Shown here piece after piece: positions 32,588 to 39,806 of a stretch of 64,000 nucleotides of DNA. The position numbers and the translations under genes were made by a program. Source of the DNA: Nonomuraea spiralis (GTDB taxonomy: Bacteria > Actinomycetota > Actinomycetes > Streptosporangiales > Streptosporangiaceae). The stretch spans positions 127,439 through 191,438 of the forward strand of contig NZ_BMRC01000014.1 in NCBI RefSeq assembly GCF_014648435.1. The letters run 5' to 3'. Within the stretch, counting starts at the first letter, position 1. Every line of letters starts with the position of its first letter. Below the pieces are notes generated by a model. The model was not told the origin of the DNA, ran no database searches, and saw nothing but the letters and a program-made list of their open reading frames with translations.

Positions 32588-33058
32588 TCAGCCGCAGTTG
32601 CCCCAGCTGGTACGGCCACCGCCCGCGATGTGCCCGTTGGTCCCCTGGATCGTGCCCCAGAACTTCACGCAGGCGCTCTTGGCCCAGTACTTGACCGGCC
32701 CGGCGTACTGCCCGAACTTGCCGGCGTCCATGCGGACGATCGGGTCCTGCTTCTCGTCCTTGCGCGCCTTGGGCATGACGGTGAGCCTGGCGCTCATCTG
32801 CGTCTTTGAGCCGATGAAGCTCGACTTGATCGTGACGACGCAGTTCTCGCCGGTCCCGCGGTTGTAGAGCAGGTAGACCGTGCCGTAGCGCTGGCCGCTC
32901 TGGGTCTTGACGGGCTTCGTGCCGTCGGAGATCAGCCCGAAGCCGGAGCCGCAGATGCTCTGCGGGCTGCTCGCGGCCGTGGCGTTCGCCGGGGCCGCGA
33001 CAACGCCGCTGAGGCCGATCGCCGCCGTGAGAAGGATTGCCTTTGACGGCATACGCAC
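32588..33058 (-). CDS. secreted SapA-like protein, copy 1
   Basis: The product has 156 residues with a signal peptide (about 1-26, ending APANATA). The mature protein has four cysteines and the pattern SICGSGFG, then YGTVYLLYNRGTGENCVVTI, then FGQYAGPVKYWAKSACVKFWGTIQ, ending SWGNCG. This resembles the spore-associated protein A (SapA) family of actinomycetes, found on spores or secreted; function unknown. A second copy lies at 39272-39727. The GTG at 33058 follows a GGGA ribosome site; an ATG two codons later is possible. Confidence 0.72.
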   Translation of the reverse strand: MRMPSKAILLTAAIGLSGVVAAPANATAASSPQSICGSGFGLISDGTKPVKTQSGQRYGTVYLLYNRGTGENCVVTIKSSFIGSKTQMSARLTVMPKARKDEKQDPIVRMDAGKFGQYAGPVKYWAKSACVKFWGTIQGTNGHIAGGGRTSWGNCG

Positions 33059-33157
33059 TAGTACGTCCCTTTCGGTTGGCCTTGACTCAAGATCTCGACA
33101 AGCATGCCCGAAACATGGTTATCGGTCCAGGCTTTAGGCCCAGAACCGAGGTGACTG

Positions 33158-33163
33158 TAAGTT
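33158..33163 (+). promoter_or_regulatory. -10 box of leaderless amidohydrolase gene
   Basis: TAAGTT lies exactly six bases before the ATG at 33170, without a ribosome site. Confidence 0.5.
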
Positions 33164-33169
33164 GCCGCC

Positions 33170-34375
33170 ATGACTCTTGCCATCACCCACGGATATGTCG
33201 TGCCCGTCGACGGCGACCCCATCGAGGACGCCACCGTCCTCGTCGCGGACGGAAAGATCGTCGCGGTGGGCAGGGACGTGGAGATCCCCGAGTCGGCGAC
33301 CGTCGTGGACGCGGGCGGCGGCTGGGTGCTGCCCGGTTTCGTCGAGGCGCACGGCCACCTCGGCGTGTACGAGGAGGCCGAAGGCTGGGCCGGCGACGAC
33401 ACCAACGAGATGACCGACCCCAACGGCGCCCGGCTGCGCGCCCTCGACGCCATCAACCCGGCCGACCAGGGCTTCGCCGACGCGCTGTCCGGCGGCGTCA
33501 CCACGGCCGTGATCAAGCCGGGGTCCGGCAACCCGATCGGCGGCCAGACGGTCGCGGTCAAGTGCTGGGGCAGGTCCGTCGACGAGATGCTGGTCAAGGA
33601 GCCGGTGAGCGTGAAGAGCGCGCTGGGGGAGAACCCCAAGCGCGTCTACGGGGACCAGAAGAAGCTGCCCTCCACCCGGCAGGGCGTGGCCGCGGTGATC
33701 CGCGACGCGCTCATGAAGGCGCAGGACTACAAGGCGAGGAAGGCCGCGGCCGAGCGTGAGGACAAGCCGTTCGACCGTGACGGCACGCTGGAGATCCTGG
33801 TCCGGGTGCTCGACGGCGAGCTGCCGTGGTGCCAGCACACCCACCGCGCCGACGACATCGCCACCGCGCTGCGCCTGGCCGCCGAGTTCGGCTACCGGGT
33901 GATCATCAACCACGGCACCGAGGGCCACCTGCTGGCCGACACGCTGGCCGAGCGGAACGTGCCCGTCATCATCGGCCCGCTGTTCACCAGCCGGTCGAAG
34001 GTCGAGCTGCGGCAGCGCGCCCTGCGCAACCCGGGCATCCTGGCGCGTGCCGGGGTCGAGCTGGCGATCACCACCGACCATCCCGTGGTGCCCATCCACT
34101 TCCTCGTCCACCAGGCCACCCTCGCCGTCAAGGAGGGGCTCGACCGGGACACCGCCCTGCGCTCGATCACCGTCAACCCGGCCCGCATCATGGGCATCGA
34201 CGACCGCGTGGGCGCGCTGCGGCCCGGCCTCGACGGCGACGTGGTGATCTGGTCCGGCGACCCGCTCGACGTCATGAGCAGAGCACTGCGGGTGTTCGTC
34301 TCCGGGCGCGAGGTGTACTCGTACGTGGACGGGGAATCCGTCGTGGCCGACCCCTATTACCGCGAGTCACGGTGA
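33170..34375 (+). CDS. amidohydrolase (imidazolonepropionase-like)
   Basis: The product has 401 residues of the metal-dependent amidohydrolase superfamily. After an N-terminal small beta domain (ITHGYVVPVDGDPIEDATVL), the first metal site appears as GFVEAHGHLGVYEEA (HxH), later metal ligands as QHTHRADDI and INHGTEGHL, and the catalytic aspartate in AITTDHPVVP. The C-terminal NPARIMGIDDRVGALRPGLD, GDVVIWSGDPLD is standard. It is the kind of secreted-free, cytosolic hydrolase often annotated as imidazolonepropionase-like; no hut genes are near, so the substrate is unknown. The start is predicted leaderless. Confidence 0.88.
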   Translation: MTLAITHGYVVPVDGDPIEDATVLVADGKIVAVGRDVEIPESATVVDAGGGWVLPGFVEAHGHLGVYEEAEGWAGDDTNEMTDPNGARLRALDAINPADQGFADALSGGVTTAVIKPGSGNPIGGQTVAVKCWGRSVDEMLVKEPVSVKSALGENPKRVYGDQKKLPSTRQGVAAVIRDALMKAQDYKARKAAAEREDKPFDRDGTLEILVRVLDGELPWCQHTHRADDIATALRLAAEFGYRVIINHGTEGHLLADTLAERNVPVIIGPLFTSRSKVELRQRALRNPGILARAGVELAITTDHPVVPIHFLVHQATLAVKEGLDRDTALRSITVNPARIMGIDDRVGALRPGLDGDVVIWSGDPLDVMSRALRVFVSGREVYSYVDGESVVADPYYRESR

Positions 34376-34450
34376 TGTAAGCGACTGTCAAGTGTGCGAC
34401 GGCCGGGAACGCTCATAGTAGGTGCACCGAGTCGGAGAAAGGCGCCCCCC

Positions 34451-35536
34451 ATGACAGCACCGCAGCCCGCCAAGAGACCCAGCAAGGCCCTCCTGATCGG
34501 ATTGGTGGTCTCGGGCGTCATCGCCCTCATCGTCCTGGGGCTCATGCTGCGCAAAGGCGGGCCGGTCGGGTTCGGGTTGTCGGCGCTGCTGGGCATCGCG
34601 CCGCTGCCGGTACTGCTGGCGGCCGTGCTCTCGCTCGACCGGCTGGAGCCCGAGCCCAAGCTGCACCTCGCCTTCGCCTTCGCGTGGGGCGGCGGCGTGG
34701 CGATCGTGCTGGGCGTCGGGCTGACGCTGGCGGGCCAGGCGCTGTTCCTGCGGGCCGGCTACGGCACCCAGCTCGTCAACGACGTGGGCACGGTGTTCCT
34801 GGCCCCGGTGATCGAGGAGGCGCTCAAGGGCTCGGCGCTGCTGCTGCTCCTGCGCCGGAAACAGGAGATCGACGGCCTGACCGACGGCATCGTCTACGCC
34901 TCCATGGCGGGCCTCGGCTTCGCCGCCGTGGAGAACATCGGCTACTACCTGATCGCCTTCGGCCAGGACGGCACCGGCGCGGCGGTGCGGCTGTTCGTGC
35001 TCAGGGGGCTGATCGACCCGCTCGGCCATCCCATCTACACCTCGATGATCGGCCTCGGGGTCGCCTACGCGCTCACCCGCCGCACGCCCGCCAGGTTCGC
35101 CGCGATCCCGCTGGGCTACCTGGCCGCGGTCTTCCTGCACGGGCTCTGGAACGGCGCCGCCTCCACCCAGTCGCTGGCCTGGCTCGGCACGGCGTACCTG
35201 GTGATCATGGTGGCGCTCGTCCTGCTCATCGTCGTGACCGTGGCCGAACGCCGCCAGCTCATCTCCAAGATGGGCGTCTACCTGCCCGGTTACGCCTCGA
35301 CGGGCCTGGTCGCCGAGGACGACCTGCGGATGCTGAGCACGCTCAAGGGCCGCAAGGAGGCCCGCAAGTGGGCCAGGGGCGCCGGGCTCGGCCGCGCGAT
35401 GAGCGACTACCAGCAGGCGGCGACCGAGCTGACCATGCTGCACCTGCGGGCCGAACGGCAGGGCATGGAACCGCACAGGTTCACGGACGAGCGCGACGCG
35501 CTGCTGAACTCGATGGCCCAGGCCAGACGCTGGTAG
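34451..35536 (+). CDS. PrsW-family intramembrane metalloprotease
   Basis: The product has 361 residues, with 8-9 membrane helices in residues 15-270 and a soluble C-terminal region (275-361). PrsW-family motifs are visible: PVIEEALKGSALL (EExxK), FAAVENIGYYLIAFG (ExxxY region), GHPIYTSMIGLGVAYA and FLHGLWNGAA, which carry the Glu and His residues thought to bind the catalytic zinc. In Bacillus PrsW cleaves an anti-sigma factor; actinomycete homologues have unknown substrates. The ATG at 34451 is preferred over an upstream start since family sequence begins there. The stop lies two bases before the end of the convergent MFS gene. Confidence 0.85.
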   Translation: MTAPQPAKRPSKALLIGLVVSGVIALIVLGLMLRKGGPVGFGLSALLGIAPLPVLLAAVLSLDRLEPEPKLHLAFAFAWGGGVAIVLGVGLTLAGQALFLRAGYGTQLVNDVGTVFLAPVIEEALKGSALLLLLRRKQEIDGLTDGIVYASMAGLGFAAVENIGYYLIAFGQDGTGAAVRLFVLRGLIDPLGHPIYTSMIGLGVAYALTRRTPARFAAIPLGYLAAVFLHGLWNGAASTQSLAWLGTAYLVIMVALVLLIVVTVAERRQLISKMGVYLPGYASTGLVAEDDLRMLSTLKGRKEARKWARGAGLGRAMSDYQQAATELTMLHLRAERQGMEPHRFTDERDALLNSMAQARRW

Positions 35537-35537
35537 C

Positions 35538-36881
35538 TCACGGCCGGGTGAGCAGCGCGGCCAGCGCCGTGGCCGCCGCCAGCACGACGCAGCCCGCCAC
35601 GGCGACCGTCGTCCCCACGTCCAGGCCGTACGCGCCGACGAGCGCGGCCACGCCGGCCGCGCCTAGCGAGGAGCCGACGTACCGGGCGGTGTTGTTGGCG
35701 CCCGAGCCCATGCTGACCCGGTGGGCGGGCACGCTCTCGATCGCCAGGTGGGTGATCGAGGAGTTGATCAGTCCGGAGCCCGCGCCGCTCACCAGCAGCC
35801 CGGCCGTGACCAGCGGCAGGTCCAGCGAGCCGCCCATGCCCAGCAGGCCGGCGAACCCGAGCGCGGTCAGGCCGAGGCCGAGGGCCAGGCGGGCGGCGGT
35901 GCGCAGGCGTACGAGCCGGGACAGCAGCGACACCACGAACGACGTGCCCGACCACAGGCAGAACAGCAGGCCCGTCTGCAGCGGCGTCAGCCCGTGGGCG
36001 GCCTGCAGCACGGTCGGCAGGTAGCTGAGCAGGCCCACGACCGCCGCCCCGACGACCAGCGCCCCACCCGTGGCCACCAGGAACACCGGCCGCCGGAACA
36101 GCTCCAGGTCGAGCAGCGGCTCGGCCCGCCGGCGTTCCACCGACACGAACGCCGCCACCAGCGCCACCGCCAGCACGAACGCCCCGACCACGACCGGCCG
36201 TCCCCAGCCGGCGCGCCCCTCCGTCACGCCCGCCACCAGCGCCGCCACGCCCAGGCTGAGCAGCACCACACCCGGCACGTCGAACCGGCGGGGCGCAGGG
36301 GAGCGCGACTCGGCCAGCAGCCGCGCCGACGCAGCCGCGAGGGCGAGCGCGGCGCCCGACAACACCCAGTACACCGCCCGCCAGCTCGTCGCCGTGGCCA
36401 GTACGCCCGAGGCCAGCGGGCCGACGGCGGTGCCCAGGCCGATCATGGCGCCGTAGAGGCTGGTGGCGCGCACCCGCTCGGCGCCCGAGGGGTAGGCGTG
36501 GCCGACGATGCCGAGGCTGGCGGCCAGGACGGCCGCGCTCGCCCCGCCCTGCGCCAGCCTGGCCAGCACGAACACCAGGACCGACGTGCTCAGGGCAGCC
36601 GCGACCCCGGCGGCGGCCAGTACGGCCGACCCCCACACCAGCACCCGCCGCCGCCCGTGGTCGTCGGCCAGCCCGCCGGAGACCAGCAGCAGCGCCGACA
36701 ACCCGAGCGAGATGCCGCCCAGCATCCACACCGGTCCCGTCGGCCCCGCGCCCAGGGACGCGGCGGTCTGCGGCAATGTCACCATCGGCACGGTGTAGTT
36801 CGTCAGCACCAGCAGCGGCGCCGCCGACGCCACGGCGAGCGTGCCCGGCCGCACCCGGGTCAGTTCGGTCATTGAACTCAT
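35538..36881 (-). CDS. MFS drug-type exporter controlled by HxlR neighbour
   Basis: The product has 447 residues and about 12-14 membrane helices. Motif A is GGLADDHGRRRVLVWG after helix 2 and SLYGAMIGLGTAVGPLASGV marks the motif C helix, so it is a proton-driven exporter of the DHA group; the substrate is unknown. The ATG at 36881 is preceded at six bases by the -10 box TACGGT (36888-36893), which predicts a leaderless transcript. It is divergent from the HxlR regulator gene with 45 bases between them, and the shared palindrome makes the exporter the likely target of that regulator. Confidence 0.85.
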   Translation of the reverse strand: MSSMTELTRVRPGTLAVASAAPLLVLTNYTVPMVTLPQTAASLGAGPTGPVWMLGGISLGLSALLLVSGGLADDHGRRRVLVWGSAVLAAAGVAAALSTSVLVFVLARLAQGGASAAVLAASLGIVGHAYPSGAERVRATSLYGAMIGLGTAVGPLASGVLATATSWRAVYWVLSGAALALAAASARLLAESRSPAPRRFDVPGVVLLSLGVAALVAGVTEGRAGWGRPVVVGAFVLAVALVAAFVSVERRRAEPLLDLELFRRPVFLVATGGALVVGAAVVGLLSYLPTVLQAAHGLTPLQTGLLFCLWSGTSFVVSLLSRLVRLRTAARLALGLGLTALGFAGLLGMGGSLDLPLVTAGLLVSGAGSGLINSSITHLAIESVPAHRVSMGSGANNTARYVGSSLGAAGVAALVGAYGLDVGTTVAVAGCVVLAAATALAALLTRP

Positions 36882-36919
36882 TCGTGGACCGTAACACGGT
36901 TCGGTGAATGAACTAACAT
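36879..36919. promoter_or_regulatory. divergent promoter and nested operator of MFS/HxlR pair
   Basis: An inner perfect inverted repeat ACCGT-AAC-ACGGT (36888-36900) is nested in an outer one CATTC (36879-36883) / GAATG (36906-36910). The inner arm overlaps the exporter -10 box TACGGT; the HxlR -10 box TAACAT (36914-36919) lies seven bases before its ATG at 36927. A dimeric HxlR protein bound here would block both promoters. Confidence 0.65.
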
Positions 36920-36926
36920 GGGGTCC

Positions 36927-37445
36927 ATGGCACTCGGCAAGAACTACGAAGGCCAGGACTGCTCGCTGGCCAAGGCCCTGGAAGTGATCGGCGAACGGTG
37001 GACGCTCCTGGTGGTCCGCGACGCCATGTACGGCGTACGCCGCTTCGGCGACTTCCTGGCCCACCTCGACATCCCCAGGGCCGTCCTGTCCCAGCGGCTC
37101 GGCGCGCTGGTCGAGGCCGGGGTCCTGGTCAGGAGCCGCTACCAGGACAACCCGCCCCGCGACGAGTACGTCCTGACCCCGATGGGCCGCGAGTTGTGGG
37201 TGCCGCTGCTGGCCATGTCCCAGTGGGGCGAACGCAACCTCGGCGGGGCCGGGCCGCGCCGCCTGTTCCACCACGCGACCTGCGGCGCCCGGCTCGACCC
37301 CGTGTCCCGGTGCCCGTCCTGCGGCGCGTACGTCGGGCTGGAGGAGATCGAGGTGCGTCCCGGCCCGGGCCTGGAGGGCAACCGGGACGATCCGGTCAGC
37401 GTGGTACTGCGGGGACCCCGCCGCATGCTGACCCCGATCACCTGA
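36927..37445 (+). CDS. HxlR-family transcriptional regulator
   Basis: The product has 172 residues. The HxlR winged helix spans residues 8-100 (CSLAKALEVIGERWTLLVVR, FGDFLAHLDIPRAVLSQRL, EYVLTPMGRELW), followed by a C-terminal CGARLDPVSRCPSCGAYVG with four cysteines that could bind zinc. HxlR regulators sense electrophiles or small ligands and often control adjacent redox or export genes. I chose the ATG at 36927, since the upstream ATG at 36918 lies within the -10 box. The PPOX-like gene begins 34 bases downstream and may be in the same transcript. Confidence 0.88.
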   Translation: MALGKNYEGQDCSLAKALEVIGERWTLLVVRDAMYGVRRFGDFLAHLDIPRAVLSQRLGALVEAGVLVRSRYQDNPPRDEYVLTPMGRELWVPLLAMSQWGERNLGGAGPRRLFHHATCGARLDPVSRCPSCGAYVGLEEIEVRPGPGLEGNRDDPVSVVLRGPRRMLTPIT

Positions 37446-37479
37446 CAAAATCGGGCGGGAACCCCCGAGAGGAGATCAG

Positions 37480-38100
37480 ATGAGCTGGGCGGAGATCGAG
37501 TCCGAGGACGAACTGCGGGAATTGCTGGGCGAGGTCATGCCAAGGGCCGTGACCAAGGAACGGGTCCGGCTGCACCCACGTGACCGCGACTGGCTCGCGG
37601 CATCCCCGTTCTGCCTGATCGCCACCTCCGACGAGCAGGGCAATTGCGACGTCTCACCCAAGGGCGACCCGGCCGGATTCGTGCACGTCATCGACGACAC
37701 CACGATCGCCATCCCCGACCGTCCGGGCAACCGCCGGGCCGACGGGTTCCTCAACGTGTTGAAGAACCCGCACGTGGGGCTGATCTTCGTGATCCCCGGC
37801 CGCAACGAGACCCTGCGCGTGAACGGCCGCGCCCGGCTCGTCCGCGAGGCGCCGTTCTTCGACGAGATGATCGTCAAAGGTCATCGGCCGCGGCTCGCCC
37901 TGGTGGTGGAGATCGAGCAGATCTTCTTCCACTGCGCCAAGGCGTTCCTGCGCTCGCAGCTCTGGACGCCCGACTCCTGGAACCCCTCGGTCCTGCCCTC
38001 GCACGCCAAGCTGATCAAGGAGCTGCAGGTCGTGGAGGAGACGCTGGAGCAGCTGGAGACGTACTACGGCGAGTCGTACGCCAAGAGGCTCTACGGCTGA
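37480..38100 (+). CDS. PPOX-family FMN-binding protein (MSMEG_1061-like)
   Basis: The product has 206 residues. The flavin-binding split barrel shows as WLAASPFCLIATSDEQGNCD, VSPKGDPAGFVHVIDDTTIA, IPDRPGNRRADGFLNVLKNP and VGLIFVIPGRNETLRVNGRA, the pattern of the pyridoxamine 5'-phosphate oxidase family MSMEG_1061-type proteins that precede actinobacterial reductases of unknown substrate. A GAGAGGAGATCAG ribosome site lies before the ATG. It follows the HxlR gene closely, which suggests that it responds to the same signal. Confidence 0.82.
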   Translation: MSWAEIESEDELRELLGEVMPRAVTKERVRLHPRDRDWLAASPFCLIATSDEQGNCDVSPKGDPAGFVHVIDDTTIAIPDRPGNRRADGFLNVLKNPHVGLIFVIPGRNETLRVNGRARLVREAPFFDEMIVKGHRPRLALVVEIEQIFFHCAKAFLRSQLWTPDSWNPSVLPSHAKLIKELQVVEETLEQLETYYGESYAKRLYG

Positions 38101-38178
38101 CCGTCCGGCGGGGGGAGGCCGGTCGGGAGCCTTCGGCGCGCGGGCCGGCTACGTGCGGGCCGGCTGTGTGCGGGCCGG

Positions 38179-38352
38179 CTACGCGGCGGGTGTCGGCCCG
38201 CCGGGGAAGCGGATGACGTTCCGGCCGCTGTAGGCCCGTAGGTCGACGACCTTGGGGTCGGCGACCACGGACCTCCTGCGGCGGACGGCCGCGCGGATGT
38301 CGCGGATCTTGTGCCTGGCAATCTGCGGTGGTACCACCGCAAGCCTCTTCAT
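38179..38352 (-). CDS. small basic protein, 57 aa, unknown
   Basis: This short frame reads MKRLAVVPPQIARHKIRDIR, then AAVRRRRSVVADPKVVDLRA, then YSGRNVIRFPGGPTPAA. Codon third positions are almost all G or C, as in true genes here, and a G-rich ribosome site (CGGGGGG) lies 7 bases upstream. The protein is strongly basic (a run of RRRR) with no membrane segment or cysteine. I do not recognise it. It is the second frame of a probable small-protein operon with the 33-residue gene upstream; a 6-bp hairpin (38386-38401) lies between them. Confidence 0.5.
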   Translation of the reverse strand: MKRLAVVPPQIARHKIRDIRAAVRRRRSVVADPKVVDLRAYSGRNVIRFPGGPTPAA

Positions 38353-38385
38353 GGTGAGCCCCCCCGTGATGTTTCTGTTACCTCT

Positions 38386-38401
38386 GTGTCTATCGAGACA
38401 C
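38386..38401. promoter_or_regulatory. perfect inverted repeat between two small-protein genes
   Basis: GTGTCT-ATCG-AGACAC has 6-bp perfect arms and a four-base loop. It lies 34 bases before the 57-residue gene and 25 bases after the 33-residue one and could be an operator or an RNA hairpin. Confidence 0.5.
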
Positions 38402-38425
38402 CCGTAAGTTCGGTGTAAAGGGTAA

Positions 38426-38527
38426 CTAATAGGGCAATTTGCGCCCCGACGGGGTGCGCAGATCCGGCTCGGCCGACGGGTGCGGACGCCTTCTGGACGT
38501 CGACTTCAGGACTCTGACCCGCTTCAT
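38426..38527 (-). CDS. very small basic protein, 33 aa, unknown
   Basis: This frame reads MKRVRVLKSTSRRRPHPSAE and then PDLRTPSGRKLPY. It has one of the best ribosome sites in the window (GGGAGGGGGAGGACC then ATG) and a promoter 80 bases upstream. It is highly basic and lacks cysteines and membrane segments. Like the next gene it starts MKR(V/L). It may be a regulatory or nucleic-acid-binding peptide, or a leader frame for the 57-residue gene; homology is not recognisable by eye. Confidence 0.45.
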   Translation of the reverse strand: MKRVRVLKSTSRRRPHPSAEPDLRTPSGRKLPY

Positions 38528-38547
38528 GGTCCTCCCCCTCCCAGCGC

Positions 38548-38638
38548 CGCGATCATGCATCGCGCCTGATGGCGGCTCGGCGGGTGGTGGCCACCCGCCT
38601 TGCGCGCCAACCTAACCGGGCCTGACAGGTGCGTTCAA
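38548..38638 (-). promoter_or_regulatory. promoter and structured leader of small-protein operon
   Basis: On the minus strand TTGAAC (38633-38638), 17 bases, TTAGGT (38610-38615) forms a good promoter, with the start expected near 38603. The leader then contains two perfect hairpins: GGCGGGTGG-CCA-CCACCCGCC (38579-38599) and CGCGAT-GCATG-ATCGCG (38548-38564), before the ribosome site of the 33-residue gene. Confidence 0.55.
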
Positions 38639-38642
38639 CGCA

Positions 38643-38712
38643 TTTCCACGGCGACGCCGCTTTCCACGGCGACGCCGCTTTCCACGGCGACGCCGTTTCT
38701 ACGGACGACGCC
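38643..38712 (+). repeat. 18-bp tandem repeats, about four copies
   Basis: TTTCCACGGCGACGCCGC occurs at 38643-38660 and 38661-38678, nearly complete at 38679-38695, and degenerate at 38696-38712. It lies just before the small-protein promoter and 24 bases after the AhpD-like stop codon. Confidence 0.9.
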
Positions 38713-38735
38713 GCGCGAGCGCCGGCCGGGCCGCG

Positions 38736-39182
38736 TCAGGTTCCGGGGACCATGCGGGTGGCCACGCCGACCCGGTTCCAGGCGTTGATCATCGCGATCG
38801 ACACGACGAGCGCGGCGAGCTGCTTGTCGTCGTAGTGCTCGGCCGCCTGCTGCCACACCTCGTCCGGCACGGCCTCGCCGCGGTCGGCCAGCCGGGTGGC
38901 CTCCTCGGTCAGCGCCAGCGCCGCCCGTTCGGCCGGGGTGAAGACCGTGGCCTCCCGCCAGGCCACGACCGACCACAGCCGCTCGTCGCTCTCCCCGGCC
39001 TTCTTCATGTCGCCGCTGTGCATGTGCACGCAGTAGCCGCAGCCGTTGATCTGGCTGGCGCGCAGCTTGACCAGCTCGATCGTGGCGTCCGGCAGGTCGC
39101 TGTCGTGCATGTACTTCTCCACTGCCAGGAACCCCCGGTACGCCTCCGGGGCGAGCTTGGCGATGTCGATCCGCTGGGTCAT
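38736..39182 (-). CDS. AhpD-like carboxymuconolactone decarboxylase family protein
   Basis: The product has 148 residues, all-helical CMD/AhpD fold. The peroxidatic motif is CGYCVHMH with C48, C51 and H55, preceded by IELVKLRASQINGC. Such proteins act as alkylhydroperoxidases or thiol-redox partners. The ribosome site AGGAGGATCGC precedes the ATG. An exact ECF41-type promoter (39216-39242) lies upstream, and CMD proteins are the main known targets of ECF41 sigma factors, so this gene probably belongs to an ECF41 regulon. No ECF41 sigma gene is in the window. Confidence 0.88.
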   Translation of the reverse strand: MTQRIDIAKLAPEAYRGFLAVEKYMHDSDLPDATIELVKLRASQINGCGYCVHMHSGDMKKAGESDERLWSVVAWREATVFTPAERAALALTEEATRLADRGEAVPDEVWQQAAEHYDDKQLAALVVSIAMINAWNRVGVATRMVPGT

Positions 39183-39215
39183 GCGATCCTCCTAGGTGTC
39201 GGTTCCATGACACAG

Positions 39216-39242
39216 GACGAGACAGCCCGGCGGGTTGTGACA
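39216..39242 (-). promoter_or_regulatory. ECF41-type sigma factor promoter
   Basis: On the minus strand TGTCACA (39236-39242), 16 bases, CGTC (39216-39219) matches the published ECF41 consensus exactly in both boxes and spacing. It lies 34 bases before the AhpD-like start codon. Confidence 0.8.
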
Positions 39243-39271
39243 GCTCCGGAGAGAAGGACGGGATTTCCGGC

Positions 39272-39727
39272 TCAGCCCCCGCAGTTGCCCCAGGAGTTGC
39301 GGCCGCCCCACGCCTCGACTCGGCCGTCCGGGTCGCGCGTCCAGCCCGCGTACTTCACGCACTTCCAGCTGCCGTCGATGTGGCCGGTCTCGGCGTAGAA
39401 GCGGTAACGCTGCACGTCCTCGCTCCGGCCGCCGCCGCGGACCTCGATGGAGGCGCCGGTGACCGTACGGCTGCCGCGGTAGGCGGTCTTGATCGCGGCC
39501 ACGCAGTTCTTGCCGGCGCGCTTGTTGTACATCAGGTAGACGTGCCCGAACACCGCACCCTCGCGGGTCTTCATCGCACGGTGGCCGTCCTGGACCCGGT
39601 GGTAGCCCGGACCGCAGACCTGCTCCGGCGACTCGGTGGCCGCAGCGGTGGAGGCGGCGGCCGAGGCGGGGGTGGCGGCGATACCGGCGGCGACCAGACC
39701 GGCCGCGATGACCGTTCGTGTCAGCAC
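39272..39727 (-). CDS. secreted SapA-like protein, copy 2
   Basis: The product has 151 residues with a signal peptide (1-24, ending TPASAAA). The mature part has the same four-cysteine layout as the protein at 32588-33058: QVCGPGYHRVQDG, then FGHVYLMYNKRAGKNCVAAI, then GSWKCVKYAGW and a near-identical end NSWGNCGG. It belongs to the spore-associated protein A-like family of secreted actinomycete proteins of unknown function. GTG 39727 follows an AAGGGA ribosome site. It stands between the ECF41 promoter and a divergent MFS gene. Confidence 0.7.
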   Translation of the reverse strand: MLTRTVIAAGLVAAGIAATPASAAASTAAATESPEQVCGPGYHRVQDGHRAMKTREGAVFGHVYLMYNKRAGKNCVAAIKTAYRGSRTVTGASIEVRGGGRSEDVQRYRFYAETGHIDGSWKCVKYAGWTRDPDGRVEAWGGRNSWGNCGG

Positions 39728-39806
39728 GATATTCCCTTCGACGGGGGATATTAAGGACGTCGTCGATCTTTACGGAGACTTAACCGTAATTCAAGGGGGT
39801 TGGTGA

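Noticed and set aside
35538..37448. 636-codon frame extending the MFS gene upstream
   Set aside because: The extension lies opposite the HxlR gene and lacks membrane helices; the promoter at 36888-36893 and ATG at 36881 define the real start.
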